Shown: piece by piece, positions 21,409 to 34,245 of the stretch | How the letters are laid out: every line of letters starts with the position of its first letter | Position numbering within the stretch: position 1 is the first letter of the stretch | Position numbers and translations under genes: made by a program | Assembly (NCBI GenBank): GCA_030015575.1 | Contig: CM057340.1 | Coordinates: forward strand, 752,253,632-752,317,631 | Length of the DNA stretch: 64,000 nucleotides | Direction of reading: 5' to 3' | DNA from: Agapanthus africanus | Lineage: Eukaryota; Streptophyta; Magnoliopsida; Asparagales; Amaryllidaceae | Notes under the pieces: model-generated | What the model was told of the DNA's origin: nothing | The model's database searches: none | The model's input: the letters and a program-made list of their open reading frames with translations, nothing else

Positions 21409-24089
21409 TGTCACGCCCCGCTTTTCAGAGTGCGCTAAGATCAGCACGTGACAGAGCCAACCGTGCTACCTGTGGCTAGGAAACATCCCTCCACAGTCAC
21501 ATTACGGCTGTCTATAAGATATCAAGAACAGTAGAATTAAAATAAACTATCTAGTACATGTCCATATGCCAGAGTAAACGAGTCAAGAAATAATATGCAG
21601 AAGCAATAAATCCAATAAACAAAAACATCTGGAAAATACGTCCCAAATACGGGCTCACATTAGGAAATGAAAGTACGGAAATAAAACTAAACTAAACTAG
21701 ATACTAACAGGATTCTCACTGCTCGTCCTGTCGGCTAAAATACTCCTGGTCAGCCTGCGACAAAGACAGAGGATCTGGGCCATGCAAAACCCAGACGTCA
21801 GTGTGTCATAATATCAACAATAATAAATGAACAGGATACATGAGATATGCAAGCATGAATAACCGATGACATGAATATATAAAGTAAACACGGAAATGAA
21901 ACAGTGAGGGTATGTACATGTGGTGTGCAGCCTATATCTGGATCCTAGGTTATCTAATCTAAAGTCTTCGAAATCAATTAATGTAATCCTCATCGTAACC
22001 CATCAGTCTATGCCCCGTTCATTCCCCACGGGACCACGGTAACATGATTATTCTGTAACGCCCGGAAAAACGGCAAACAATATATTCCGCAACGCCCCGG
22101 AAAAACGGCAAATAATATATTCCGTAACGCCCGGAAAAACAGCAAACAATATAATAGCCCTTTGAGTTACGTTCGGTTACATTCTTGATTTCCCCTTACC
22201 CCTAAGGTTATGTGTTCAAGTCAGGTATTGCCAATCGCTATCTAATGCCAACACAGGATCAAGCAGGTACATGTTTTGTCTATACAGACAACAGTAACGT
22301 CCATCGGGACAACAAGTCAGGGTTGTCGGCATTAGTAACAGGATCAGGTATCAAGTCAAGCAGTAGTGTATCAGGTCATGACAAGTAGTGCACAGTGTAT
22401 CAACGGATGCTCATAATAAAACTATAGCAAGTATGGATGCACGATAAAGTACGAATGCACAGTAAAACACGGATGCACAAATATTTATCAAGGATTACAT
22501 GTACAACTCCATAACTACGTAGGATGCACGTTATCAAGCATGGGGTGCTAAGGTAACAGTAACATGAAATAATATGATATGGCATGCAATAAATGATACG
22601 GATGCGAACGGATATCGGAAAAACGGTAAAACTGTAATATGGATGCACAATACAATAAATATGCAATATTTTTTATTAATATAGATGCAAGTATAATAAT
22701 ATAGCATGTATCAAGCTAACTTGCATGCAATCAGATATGTAATTAATGATATGGATGCGTACGGATATCCGAAAACAGTAAAACAACAATATGGATGTAC
22801 AATGCAGTCAACATGTGATATTTTTATTCATATGGATGCAAAATATGTATCATAGCATGTAGCAAGGTAAACTTGCCTTATCAGATCTCACGACGGGGTG
22901 CGTACGTCGCGTCCGAAGTCGGGTAAACGTCGCAATGCACACACGGCGCATAGAACTGAACTAATCAAAGTAAGAACATGACCATACTGGCTAGGAACGT
23001 CGACTGGGTCGCCCGGATCGGCGGCGGCGGCACAGCTCCGACGATCACCAGGAAATGCGAATCCACGAAAGAGAAGAAGAAGAAGAAAGTGAGTTGTGAT
23101 CTGGTTTTGGTGTTCTGGAGTTGGCTCGGGGGTTTTGGGATATAGGCTAGGGGGTGACGACGACGATGGATCATCAACGACGAGTACCACGGCAAGGCGG
23201 TAAGTTTTCTGGCAACGGCAGTGGGTGCGGGTTCTGCGGGATCGGATTCCAGTTAGAGTGTAGGGAGGAGGCTCTGGTGTTGGGGAGAGGGAGACGAGAA
23301 GGTGGATGCGGCTACAGGGCGGAGTCGACGACGGCGAGGTGACGACGGCAAAGTGCAGGCTATATATATATAATATCAAATATATAATGTAGAGAGAGAG
23401 GAAGGGACAGAGAGAGAGATTGTGAGGCTGATGAGGGATTTGGTTAGGTAGAAGAGAGAGAGAGAGAGAAAATCTGTGAAAATATATAAAATATATATAG
23501 TTAAAGAAACAGTTTATAACGTATAAAAAATATGATATTGATTTTATTTGAGATTTTGGCTGATACAAAAATAGTCCAAAACACGTCCGGGTCGGGTCTA
23601 AAATTATGATTTGAAAATACGGAAAATATACGTATCAACCAAAACCAAAATATAATATCCGGGTAACGAAAAAGCATACCCCCAAGAACGGATACACGTA
23701 GCGTGCACGTAGCTATCCAAACGAGTTCGTTTCACTGAACGAGACGAGAACAAGATGCATGGATGCTACGACAGGGTTAGGGGTATGATGCAGGCCATGC
23801 TAGATATTTTTAAAATATTTTATTTGACTTTATTTGTTATATTGAAAAATGCAGATGCCAGATATAATGCAGGTATACAGGATATAGAACAGGAAAGTGC
23901 ACGGATTCTAAAAACTAGCCGGGATGAATCATAAACAGGAATTAAGACGGGTTTCCAGCAAGCGGGTCGGGTCGGATGCAAATACGGATACCAATTTCAC
24001 TATTCGCACACAAAACACAATAAATCAAGAATATCCATAAATAAAGAAATACCCAAACAGAATTGGTATAAACGAACTAGGGTGTTACA
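21409..24089 (-). mobile_element. Solo LTR of the element B family (minus orientation)
   Basis: On the minus strand it begins TGTAACACCC (24089) and ends GCGGGGCGTGACA (21409), the same ends as the element B LTR, 2681 bp. It is flanked by a perfect 5-bp duplication ATATT (21404-21408 and 24090-24094), so it is a solo LTR left by recombination. The long minus-strand open frame at 22888-23568 is low-complexity U5/R sequence and not a gene. GA/CT-rich tracts at 23390-23470 correspond to the CT tract upstream of the LTR TATA region. Confidence 0.88.
22051..22153 (-). repeat. 35-bp minisatellite, 3 copies, in the solo LTR
   Basis: Units have TAACGCCCGGAAAAACGGCA followed by AACAATATATTC. The plus-oriented relative at 25024-28017 has four units of the same repeat. 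Confidence 0.85.
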
Positions 24090-24094
24090 ATATT

Positions 24095-25023
24095 GCTTGG
24101 AAGGCAATCGTATAGTTAAATACGAACACGAAGAAATTGTTTCAGTCGAGCATGGCCGCAGGTTCTGGAGAAAGTGAATTGTATATAATACAATTCGTTT
24201 GTCTCTCCTCTTCACCTTATCTCACTTTTGAGAGCTCCTTAAATAAGGAGAATATACCAGTTACGCTTGTTGAATAGTTTTCTTCCAATCCCGATACTGG
24301 AGATGAAAGGAAGGGTAAAAAGAAGACCAACTAATATAAATCCGGTATACACAAGGTAAGAAAGAGAGACATCCAAAAGTGGTCGAAATGAGCGGAAAGG
24401 AAAATGAAACTACTATTATGATCCTGAGCAATGAAAGAGGCATTACTTGGAATACCTGGCCACCCCTTGAAACATTTTGATATTTCATGTTTTCTATGTG
24501 ATTATAATCGAAAAGTGTTTTCCAATTAATTCTGACTCCTGAGTATATATATACCGGATTAACATCTTATATCTGTAAGTTGTTACAGATACTGAGAAGA
24601 ATTAGATTACGAGAAAGGTGATTTGATCTTCAATGTCGGATATTATAGCAATTGTTGCTATTGGGGAAATCAACTCGTTTTGCCTTTCGACAAACTTTTT
24701 GGTTTTGAATATTTGTTATTATGCACCAACTTTTAAGAACTGATATATTTGTCTCTTTATTTGATAAAGTGGGATATAAATTTTCAAAAATTATATTGTG
24801 AGCATTTTCCTTTATCATTTGATGATTGGGTAAGATGTATTGAATAACGGGATATACATTCTTAACCAAAATACAGTTTTCAAATTACAACACACAGAGT
24901 ATGAGTTAATGAACTCATATGACTTATACATAATAATGTATGTTGTCCAATATCCGCACGGATAAGGAGTTGGTATCCATACTTCGTTCTGTTTTACTAT
25001 GAGTTCTCTGGTTTTAGACACGC
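24095..25023 (+). other. C1 internal segment between the two solo LTRs
   Basis: 929 bp of AT-rich sequence with no recognisable coding frame. Removing both LTRs and one copy of each duplication would rejoin it to 21408 and 28023. Confidence 0.6.
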
Positions 25024-28017
25024 TGTAACACCTTAGTTCATTTATACCATATTTTATTTGAGTATTTTCTAATCTTGCGACAGTTTCTTGATTATTATCG
25101 TTTTGGATACAGATAGTGTATTTGGTATTTGTGGTTAGTATCCGAGCCAACCCGCATGATCGAAACCCATCATGGTTCTAAATTACGACATATCCTTACT
25201 AGTACAGAGGATCCGTGCATATCTAGATTCTATGCACACTCATATGATATATTTGTTATCCGCATATTTTTAAATAATACAAATTATAATCAAACATATA
25301 TTTTAATGTCTATAGCATGGTCGGTTATCATACCCCGTATCTTGTGAGTGCATCCATATATCATGTTCTTGTCCAGATTGCTAAAACAGACTCGTTTGGA
25401 TCGCTACGTGATTTTACGCATATCCATTCTTGAGGGTATGCATTTTATCTAACCGGACGTCGCATTATAATTTAAACTGACAAGTAGATTATCCGTATTT
25501 TAAAACTAGAATTTTAGAAGAGACCCGGGTATTTTTCAGAGTATTTTGTTATTAGCTATATAATCCTAGAAAATATATTATAATATATATATATATATAT
25601 ATATAAACAGTTCCTATATATTATATATATTTTTAAACTAAAAATAATATTTCCTACTCTCTCTCTGTTCTCGCTCAGCCTCTCTCTTTCTCTCTTTACC
25701 CTCTGCCTCTCTTTCTCCCCTCTCGTATACTCTCTCTTCCCTGCCTCTCTCTCTCTCCCCCCTTGATATATCAATATATAATTTATATTAACCTAATATA
25801 TTATAAAACCCACCTCAACTCTCTCCCTCCTTTCTTCTCCGTTTCCTCTCCTTCCTCCCGCGAAAAACCCAAAACATGAAACCTAACCCTAGTCGTCGCC
25901 CCCACCATCCCAACCTTGTCACCATCTCCTTGCCCTCTTCCTCATGACCTCCACCGCCTCCACCTTCTCCTCTCCTCCTCCTCTCATCCTTCCACGAGAA
26001 CCCAAGAACCCACACCCATGACAACCCTGTAACCCAAGAATCCCTCGTCGCCGGCGACTCGTCGTCGCCATCACCCGACCTCGATCACCCTAACCACCTC
26101 ATCTTCTCCTCCTTCACCCCCGATGAGATCCCTGCACCTGAGAACACCCTGCACCCAAAACCCGACAAGATCCCTGCACCCTACAAACCCCTCATCGCCG
26201 CCACCGTCATCGACCTTACTCCGTCACCCTCATCACCACACCACCTCCATCGCCTCCTCCTTCTCCTCACCTCTCTCCTCTCCCCGACAACCATCCTTAC
26301 AATCCCTGACAAATTTCCAGCAGCACATACCCCACTGCCCTCACCGTTACCCATCGCCGACGGCTACCCACCGCCGTCATCACCTCCTCATGTTCTCTAT
26401 CGCCAGAACCAAGGCCCGACATCCCAACCCCATTCTCCTTCTCCTTTCTCTTCTTCTTTCTTTCTTTTCTTTCTTTCTTTATCGGTTCTTGATCGTCGCT
26501 GGAGTCGCGCACGTCGCCAACGATCCGGACGACCCAGTCATTGTTGTCATCCAGCGTGGTCGCGTCTTTGAATAGCCAAGTCCAGTCCTGTACGTACGTG
26601 ATTGCATCGCTGCGTTTACCCGAAGTTGAACGTGACGTACGTACCCCGTCGTGTGATCTGATCAGGCAAGTTTATCTTGCAACATGCTATGTTATAATAT
26701 ATGTACTTATATGAATAAAAATAATACATGTGTTATATTATGCATCAAACATTATAGTTTTACCGTTTTTCGATATCCGTTCGTATCCGTACTAACAATT
26801 GCATATCTAGTTGCATACCGGAACATCATTATATCATATTACTTCTATATTAGTGCAACATGCTAGTTGTATCATACACAGTCATCGATACGTATACAGG
26901 TTATTACAGATAGATACATATGCATCCTGATATCCGTCGTGCTTACCGTATTCAGATATTCGTTAGAGTTTTACATTTAGTATCTATCTGATACATATGT
27001 ATCACATGACATGTTCATGACACACTACTTGACTCATTATTTGGATCTAGATACGAATACCAACAATCCTGACTTGTTGTCCTGACGGACGTTACTTGTT
27101 GTCTTCATAGACGAAAACCTATACCTGCTTGATCCTGTGTTGGCATTAGATCTATATTGGTAATACCTGACTTGAACACAATCCTGGGGGTAAAGGGGAA
27201 ATAAAAAATTTAACCGAAACGTAACTCAAAAGGCTATTATACATGTTTGTCGTTATTCCGGGCGTTACGGAATACTCCTGTTTGCTGTTTTTTCAGGCGT
27301 TACGAAATACCTATATGTTTGCCGTTTTTCTGGGCGTGATGGAATAATCATGTTTGCCGTTTTTCCGGATGTTACAGAATAATCCTGTTACCGTGGTCCC
27401 GTGGGGATTGAACGGGGTATAGACTAATGGGTTACGATGAGAATTACATTAATTGATTTCGAAGACTTTTAGAATAGATAACCTAGAATCCCAGTTTTAG
27501 GTTACACATCACATACACACACGTACCTCACTGTTTATATTTATGTTGTTGATTTATATTCATGTTTACATATCTTGTTGCATCCTGATTATTACTGCTA
27601 TTTTGGTATTATAACGCACTGACGTCTGGGTTTTGCATGGTCCAGTTCCTCTATCTTTATCGCAAGCTGAACAGGAGTACTTTAGCCATCAAGCCGAGCA
27701 GTGAGGAATTAAACATGTGTTATTTAGAGATGTTTAATTTAGTTTATTTTTCCGCAGTTTTATTTCCTTGATGTGAGCCCATATTAGGACAAGTTTTCAA
27801 ATGTTGTTTATTGGATTTAATTCGTTTCTGCTTATGCATTTTCTTGACTCTTTTTACCGTGGCAAATGGACATGTACTAGCTAGTTTTTATATTGTACTG
27901 TTCTTGATTTCCTATAGATGGCCGTAATGTGTATGGAGGGATGATTTCTATCCACAGGTAGTATGGTTGGCTCTGTCACGTACCGTATTCTCGTATTTTG
28001 GGAAGCGGGGCATGACA
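25024..28017 (+). mobile_element. Solo LTR of the element B family (plus orientation)
   Basis: It begins TGTAACACCTTAGTTCATTT and ends GGAAGCGGGGCATGACA, 2994 bp, matching the inverted solo LTR at 21409-24089 in reverse. Flanks are CACGC (25019-25023) and CATGC (28018-28022), a 5-bp target duplication with one C-to-T change at a CpG. A CT-rich tract (25655-25765) precedes a TATA-like TATTATAAAA near 25800. The open frame 26123-26575 is proline/serine-rich low-complexity LTR sequence. Confidence 0.85.
27244..27385 (+). repeat. 35-bp minisatellite, 4 copies, in the solo LTR
   Basis: Degenerate units of TGTTTGCCGTTTTTC then GGGCGTTACGGAATA, the reverse complement of the units at 22051-22153. 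Confidence 0.8.
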
Positions 28018-28022
28018 CATGC

Positions 28023-29510
28023 ATTCTTGTTGAAATGCAAAGTCCAAAATTTTTGAGAAGTTCATAAGATATAGGAATAAACTAGAGAACCAATTGTTGG
28101 AAGTATCAAGATTCTTTAAAGTGTTCGAAAATGTGGATACTTATTCTAGGTATTCCGTAATTAAATAATCAAGAATTTGATTCTCTCTCAGATTGCTTAT
28201 CCGCGGGTGCGCTCCATGATGAGTAATACTGAACCACCTTTTTCAATTAAGGGATGCACTAGAAATAGATGCATATCAATTGATACCGGTTCTAACTAAA
28301 TTAGTGTCTCAAATTCTATATGTGATATAAAATAGGTTATCATCTTAAAATTGTTAAGATATTAAGTTGTCCGGCTTATACTTAAAAGCAGAATCCGGAT
28401 AAACTCAAGTCACGTTTCAGTAATGGCAGTTTGTGGGTTATCCCAGGCATTGACGAGGGTTTAACTTTCTACTATTTTCGGGATCAAAAGTTGTTTTGTT
28501 ACCTTTTTAGAAAAGGAATTTCTTGTAAAAGAAATTAGTGGGAGTATGGTAGAACTGGAAGTGATTTCAGAACCACAAACGAATACTGAAGATTTAGTAG
28601 AACCTGAAAATTCAATTGACCCCGTCAAAACTTAGCCTACTCCGCAGATTTGGTAGGTGACCTCAGCCACCTGAGAGATACTACGGTTTCTAAATAGGAT
28701 TTAGAAATGTACGTGTATATGACTCTGCCAGAGAGTTATCTTATTCTGTGGGAGCAGTGGTAAATGTGCAAATAGCTTAAGTCTATCTGTAGACTAAAGC
28801 AAGCATGGCGGAAATGGATCATCTGTTTTGATGTCACGGTCAAAGTGTTTGACTTCATCAAAATGTGAGATGAAACTGATATTTTAAAGAAGGTAATAGG
28901 GAGTGTTGTCAGGTTCCTCATATGGTATATGGATGACATACGCATGATAGGAAGTGTTGTTCCTATGCTGCAATCGGTAAAACAATACTGGTCACATGTA
29001 TTTCTCCATATAAGATATGGATATCAGTCCAATCCTGGAGAAACATGGGGAAGAGTGAAGAGCATTTGGTATTCTTGGTATATGGTAATGGCAGCCTCCT
29101 GAAGGAGGCAGTTACTGATTCTTGCTTCTCAGGTAACATAGAAGACAGGGCGTCTATTGCGAGTTATAAGTTTACCCTCTTTTGAGGAGCGGTATATTGG
29201 AAAGAGTTCCAATAGGATACTGAGGCAGTCATGGCGCTAGATACTGATTGTGAATCAGTAAAGGATACCGCCTGAGAATTCGCTGGATAAAATTGTTTAT
29301 TTATGAACATGATCCTATCGTCTGTCCAGGCAAATACTAAGGCAGGTATCTCTTAGTTCAGGAGATTTTTGATCTCCACGAAATTGAGATTCAGGAAGAA
29401 ACAAAGAGATACGCTTTGCCGGGTCCATTCATTAAGGCTAGTTCTCGAACACAGTTTGTGAAACTGTTAGTACAGAAGTTAGGTATGCGATACCGCAATA
29501 ATTGACCTTA
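28023..29510 (+). pseudogene. copia pol remnant of C1 (RT and RNase H)
   Basis: Several copia landmarks survive in shifting frames. A linker with PPERYYGF lies near 28665. An RT catalytic segment with YMDD follows at about 28930 (WYMDDIRMIG then PMLQSVK). RNase H pieces lie near 29140 (EDRASIASYKFTL) and the C-terminal tail ends near 29490 (LGMRYRNN). Multiple stops and frameshifts make it inactive. Confidence 0.7.
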
Positions 29511-30255
29511 AGTGTAATCGGAAGATTGTTGGATATAGGTATCCTCAAGTCAATTATTGTAATTGAACGAGAATCTATACGAGAGAATAATCTTACTCGA
29601 GATGATAGTGTACTATCTGGTTTGTATTTATCTTTCATGTGATGCATTTTATTCACTATCACGTATCGTTTAGACATGAGATAAAACCCTAGAATTTTGC
29701 TTGACCACCAGGACGATGATGGAGATCATACTAGTGGGACCTGAGTAGTCGATAAGCACATCCTTCAATGTCCCTAGTCGTAGGAGTATCGAGACTGGAC
29801 ATCGGTACTCCAATTTAGACTAGTGTGTACGTTTCCTGACCCGGTTGGAGGACGATAGTTGATACTGCAGCTATTGGTGTTTGACATTGAGAATTGTATA
29901 CAGATGCTCATTGGATGAGTTACACTGGATGGACTCGCCGAGAACTCCTAGTTGGTAATATACCAATGTCAGGTAGCAGTTCTCTGGTGACATAAATACA
30001 GGATAGTCACTAGGACCTGAGATCGCCATAGTGTCTCATGTGTATTCCCACTATACTTAGACTTTTACCCTACCATAGCTCAAAAGAGTCGCGCAAACAT
30101 GTTTTTGTTGGATATAGTCTCGAAGCACGTGGATGCATTGAGTGGTCAAAAGGATTCGTCTCTCCCGGTATAGGGAGTTGATGTCGCGCTATACATGACA
30201 TAACTATAACCACATGTCGATGGTCATCACAGTGGAGATAAACTGATAAGTATTA
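29511..30255 (+). other. C1 post-pol non-coding region
   Basis: Non-coding sequence after pol, matching C2 50868-51580 in order (for example GATCATACTAGTG at 29725 and 51072). The match is lost near 30255. Confidence 0.65.
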
Positions 30256-31551
30256 TCGTTCTTTACCCCCACCAATATGCTCCTTTATCTGGTTGTCCTG
30301 GATCACAAAGTAATTAGAAGATAACTTATTGAACAGTTGAAATTATTGGTAAGACGACGAAAAGATAAAAATTTATACAAAGTGAAGGAACAACTAGAAC
30401 ATTTTTAAGCGATAAGGAAGATGTCACATCAATATTGGTACAACCATGAACATGAATGCCATCCCTGTTGGCAATGGAAATGAATTTATGCGAAGTGGAA
30501 AACACAAGAAGTATGAGTCATGTGGTCTGAAGCTCCGGAGTCAAGAACTCAAGGGTTTGACTTAGATAGTAGAGATATACATGACGTGGTTAAGTTGGCA
30601 GTAGAGATATGAGAAAAAATACGTTGCAGGTGCTGTAAGTTTTTAGGAGAGATCTGTGAAGATGATGCTGACGGTTGGATCGCTATGGATGGAGCCATAC
30701 TCTGTCAGGTAGTAAGAGTCTGATCCGGATAGCCATATTTCTCTCAGCAGAATTGATCTGTATGGTTTGTACGACCGCAATGAGAGCAAGAAAGAGAACC
30801 ACGACCGCGTCCCCCATGACCCCGAGTACCAATAAAAGAATGGCCATGACCAGGGGAAATCCTCCGCCACGGCCCTGAGCAACAAAGGAAAAAGATGGAG
30901 CCTCCACTGTAGAAGCGCCTGGTGGAGGGACACGATAACTAGCAGCGAGAATACTATTCAAGGTAGGCATATCGTCCTGAAAGAAAAGAAATGAGCGAAC
31001 TCCATCCAAGTGAGGCTTTATTTTAGCCAAATAAAGAGTTCTAATAAGAGCCTTACGCCGACTCTTGATAACGGCTGGATCAGAAGAGATGGGTTGATAT
31101 ATGTTCCATTCTTCTAGAAGCCTCCGGAATCGGACCCCAAAGACATGTAAATCATCATCTGGAGTAGCGGTAATGAGTTCATTGAAGATATCATAGAGCC
31201 GTTGAAGGCTATCTTCTGACGGGTAAAGAGATTTGAGATGAAAGCACATCTCTTTCGCAGTAGAAAGATACATAATAGCCCGATAACAGCTGGGCTCCAT
31301 AGAGTTTGTAAGCCAAGTGCAGACTTTATTGTCATTTTGAAACCAAGATGAATACTTCATATCGGAGGTTGGTATTCTTGAAAGAGATGGTGATGAAGGC
31401 CTTTGCTTTTAAGGGCTCGTTCAATAGCGTGCGTCCATTCCAAAAAATTATTGGAGCCATAAAGAGTCAAAGTAGTTAGACGGAGATCTTTTTTGTAATC
31501 GGAAATAGCAAGATCAATTTTGTTGTCTATCATATCTAACGTCGTACGCAA
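30256..31551 (-). pseudogene. copia gag-protease remnant of element D
   Basis: The N-terminal gag reads LYGSNNFLEWTHAIERALKS (31551-31357). A frameshift near 31365 moves to the frame of 31360-30683, which has the UBN2-type core (FHLKSLYPSED, then YLAKIKPHLDG). The gag tail is glycine-rich and frameshifted again near 30860; its third frame shows a CCHC-like CSHCGRTNHTVDQC. Protease follows with DSGASDHMT at about 30543-30517, and a GAG-pre-integrase segment (RRLTNNFNCS) runs to the truncation. Several stops occur downstream of protease. Confidence 0.78.
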
Positions 31552-31927
31552 AGAAAGAAAGCAATAGAAAATGCAGATCTAGCACAAAAAGAGCGAGCGA
31601 AAAATACTGATCTCAAAATCAATTCACCACGGAATTTCAAGTCAGCAAAAAGATCCAACAAGACGAGAACAGAGGAATCCAGCAAGGCGTGACGATCTGG
31701 AGGCTTCGACTGGGTCTGGGGGTTGGAGTCGAGGCGTCAACGGGATCTGGAGACGTCGGTGTGGAGGCGCTTCGGCGAGGATCTGGATCGAGGCGAGGGC
31801 GGCGATTTGGAGAGGTGAGGGCGAGACGATTGAGGCGAGGGCTAGGATCTGGGGGTGAGGATGATGAGGGAGAGGAGGCGGTGGCAAGTTTTTTCTTTGA
31901 GGATTAGGGCTAGGGTTTAGGAGACAC

Positions 31928-31939
31928 GCTCTGATACCA
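31928..31939 (-). other. Primer-binding site of element D, tRNA-iMet type
   Basis: TGGTATCAGAGC on the minus strand, directly abutting the LTR. Confidence 0.9.
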
Positions 31940-32078
31940 TGTTAAACGATAAAAGAGAAGAATTAGATTCTCTATTATGTGACCAATGGGCTCTTTATAT
32001 AAGGATTACAATTACTTGATACCCAAATATCATGGTACGGTATATCTTAATAACAATATATTCTAAACTATTCCAACA
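31940..32078 (-). repeat. 5' LTR of element D (139 bp)
   Basis: On the minus strand it begins TGTTGGAATAG and ends CGTTTAACA next to the primer site. A TATA element (TTATATAAAG) lies near 32000. Short LTRs of this size occur in some plant copia lineages. The expected right flank of the target duplication is TATAA (32079-32083). Confidence 0.8.
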
Positions 32079-33309
32079 TATAACAATCCTATTCTCCTTG
32101 TGAGTTGATGGAATTATTTGTTTATATGTAATTGCCTACGGTTTGCTGGTTGCGGGGCCTTTTTCCCTCTAAAATAGCGTTGTTGCATCTGCATATGGTT
32201 TTGTCTTTGCAGATATTATGTCTCACTATATATATTGCTTCGACTTTAATATATTTTTCAAGAGAAGCATTTACTGGATTCGTGAAGTCAAAAAATTTTG
32301 TTCTAATAAAACCCCATCATGCCAACCCATCATCGGTTCACAATTTGCTTCTTGCCATGTTTTGTTATTAGTATACCAGCCTGATCCTGAAAAACATGCT
32401 TTAATGTCGATGCATGAAGTTCTCAAACACTCGTGGGTCATATGTCAATGCATGAAGCTGACCCTATTTGGTTTTTGGAACTTTGTAGGTAAATATTATG
32501 GTAAAGTTACCTGCTCCCATGTTGAAGTTTAATCTCGCAAAAAATTACATGCTCTGAACACATGTTGATTTATGTTGGTGTTTTCTTGTAAGGTTTTAAA
32601 TGGAAGCTAATGTGTATGGAGTTCAAATAAACTTCTTGAAAAGTGATTTCTGGTATCTGCAAGCATCTCATTGAAGCACTTAAAGATGCCCGGCATTTCT
32701 ATTGTAGGTGTCTTTGATCCTTTGAGATGCAAGTTGGGGAAAATTGGTAATTTTACCAGTGTTCTGAAGTACATATTATGTGGCCATATGTTCGACTGCA
32801 TGTGTATGAGTTTGGAATCCACAAAGCAGGGACACATCACCACAACATGTGGTGTGCATATTTTTAAAGGCGAAAAACTTCAGGCCTGAAGGTTGTTGCT
32901 GCCTTTCTACCTAAACCGTTGCGCTGCCGAGAGCAAGAAAAAATTGTAAAGTAGAGAGTTCCCGCTTCCCAGAGTAACTAGCTAGCTATTACTCTCGGCG
33001 GTGCAATGCTTTAGGTACAAAGCAGAAACTACCTTCTCTACTTGAGAAGTACCGCAGAGAAGTCTCGTAACCAGTACTTTTTGTTGTTGTTCATGAGTGA
33101 GCACCAGCAGTTTTGTATAAGCTCATCATACCAGAATTTAGGTAACAGACTCATAAGTAGTAATAGTAACTGTTAATCATTGTAGTTTAATGTATCTCGT
33201 TCATATTATTTTTATATGACATGAATGCTCAATAAGTTAAACATTTTGTTTCTCATAATTTTAATCACTTCCACTAATTATCATTGTGTCCTATAATCTA
33301 TTGATGCAG
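32079..33309. other. No gene recognised
   Basis: Upstream capping-enzyme exons would be expected here but I find none. The short open frames at 32132-32889 on both strands match nothing I know. Element D lies at the left edge, so the 5' part of the gene may have been lost or moved. Confidence 0.5.
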
Positions 33310-33722
33310 TTGTCCTTTTCGAAAAGGCGGAAACAGCTTGAGGAACAAGTTATTAGACCTAGAAATCATGAAAGAAAACCATTCGAATGTGATGGTAAAC
33401 GCAATCTGATATGACATGGAGCCATTTGCAGTAAGGAGATTAAATAACCGATTCCTTCACCGGTTTGATTCTTAAGAATTGTTTGTTATTTAATCTTTAG
33501 GACTTGATTAGGTTAGGCAGAAGGGTTTTTGGTTATTATCTACAGTCACCAAGCTTCTAGAGGGGCTTATTCCAAATCTTTGTCATGAAGCCGATGGCCT
33601 TATTTTTCAGGTACCTGATCATCCTACTACTGCATTTTTACTAATTACATTAGTATAGAAATGTGTGTACTTACCACACATGAAGTGTTTATCATTGCTA
33701 ATATAACATAACTAGGTATAAT

Positions 33723-33756
33723 CAGGGGCGGATCCTTTAAGGGTCAAGATTCGGCA

Positions 33757-33789
<33 letters not shown>

Positions 33790-34245
33790 TCATCGTGTAA
33801 TATTAGAGCTAGAAATCAAATGTTCTAATGCTTATCCACACAATGGTTAGGACTTTGGATTGAGAGTAGGTGCGGCAAGTTCGAATCTTGCGATAATTTA
33901 ATTTTTCTGGTCTTTTTTTAAAATGCTTTTTAGGCTATATTTCATTTCTCCATTTGCTTATAACCTCTTAAATTCTTCTTAATTGCGTTTCTTACAAGCT
34001 TTGCACATGGATTTTGTTTACAACTTCATATTTGACCATTACAATTTCAAATTACCTAGTTATTCTAAAATAGTAAAATGGAGCCTATATTCTAGTTAAT
34101 GACATCTATATCTTTATAAAATTAAATTCTTAATATGAAAAAAATCCCTAATATATAAATTATTTTGTACATAGTTATTTTTGTTAAATTAAAATATAGC
34201 CTAAACTTTGCCCCACCTGAAAAATAGTCCAGGATCCGCCACATG
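33723..34245. mobile_element. MITE-like element with GGCGGATCCT inverted termini
   Basis: It starts CAGGGGCGGATCCT and ends AGGATCCGCCACATG, so the terminal repeats match over about 10 bp. The termini resemble hAT-type non-autonomous elements. I see no clear 8-bp duplication. It includes a (TA)n run (about 33760-33787) and a tRNA-like segment near 33840-33890 with AGTTCGAATC. Confidence 0.5.

Larger units (their letters stand above)
18661..30255 (+). mobile_element. Ty1/copia element C1, internal region, interrupted by two solo LTRs
   Basis: The internal DNA comprises 18661-21408, 24095-25023 and 28023-30255, about 5.9 kb once the two inserted LTRs are set aside. The 5' part (to 25023) shows no recognisable gag or integrase frame. 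The 3' part has copia RT and RNase H remnants. The last ~0.8 kb (about 29540-30255) matches C2 at 50868-51580. The element is cut at about 30255 where minus-strand element D begins, so its own 3' LTR is missing. Confidence 0.7.
30256..32078 (-). mobile_element. Ty1/copia element D, 5' part, minus strand
   Basis: It consists of LTR (31940-32078), primer site, gag, protease and the start of the pre-integrase region, truncated at about 30256 against C1. The missing 3' half and LTR are not elsewhere in the window. Confidence 0.8.

Noticed and set aside
22888-23568. 226-codon open frame, minus strand
   Set aside because: It lies wholly in the solo LTR, is low-complexity (Ser/Pro/Leu-rich), and matches the non-coding region of sister LTRs.
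26123-26575. 150-codon open frame, plus strand
   Set aside because: Proline/serine/histidine-rich translation of CT-rich LTR sequence; the sister LTRs do not keep the frame.
33840-33890. Possible tRNA gene
   Set aside because: Only a box B-like AGTTCGAATC is convincing; no cloverleaf is evident and it lies in a MITE-like element.
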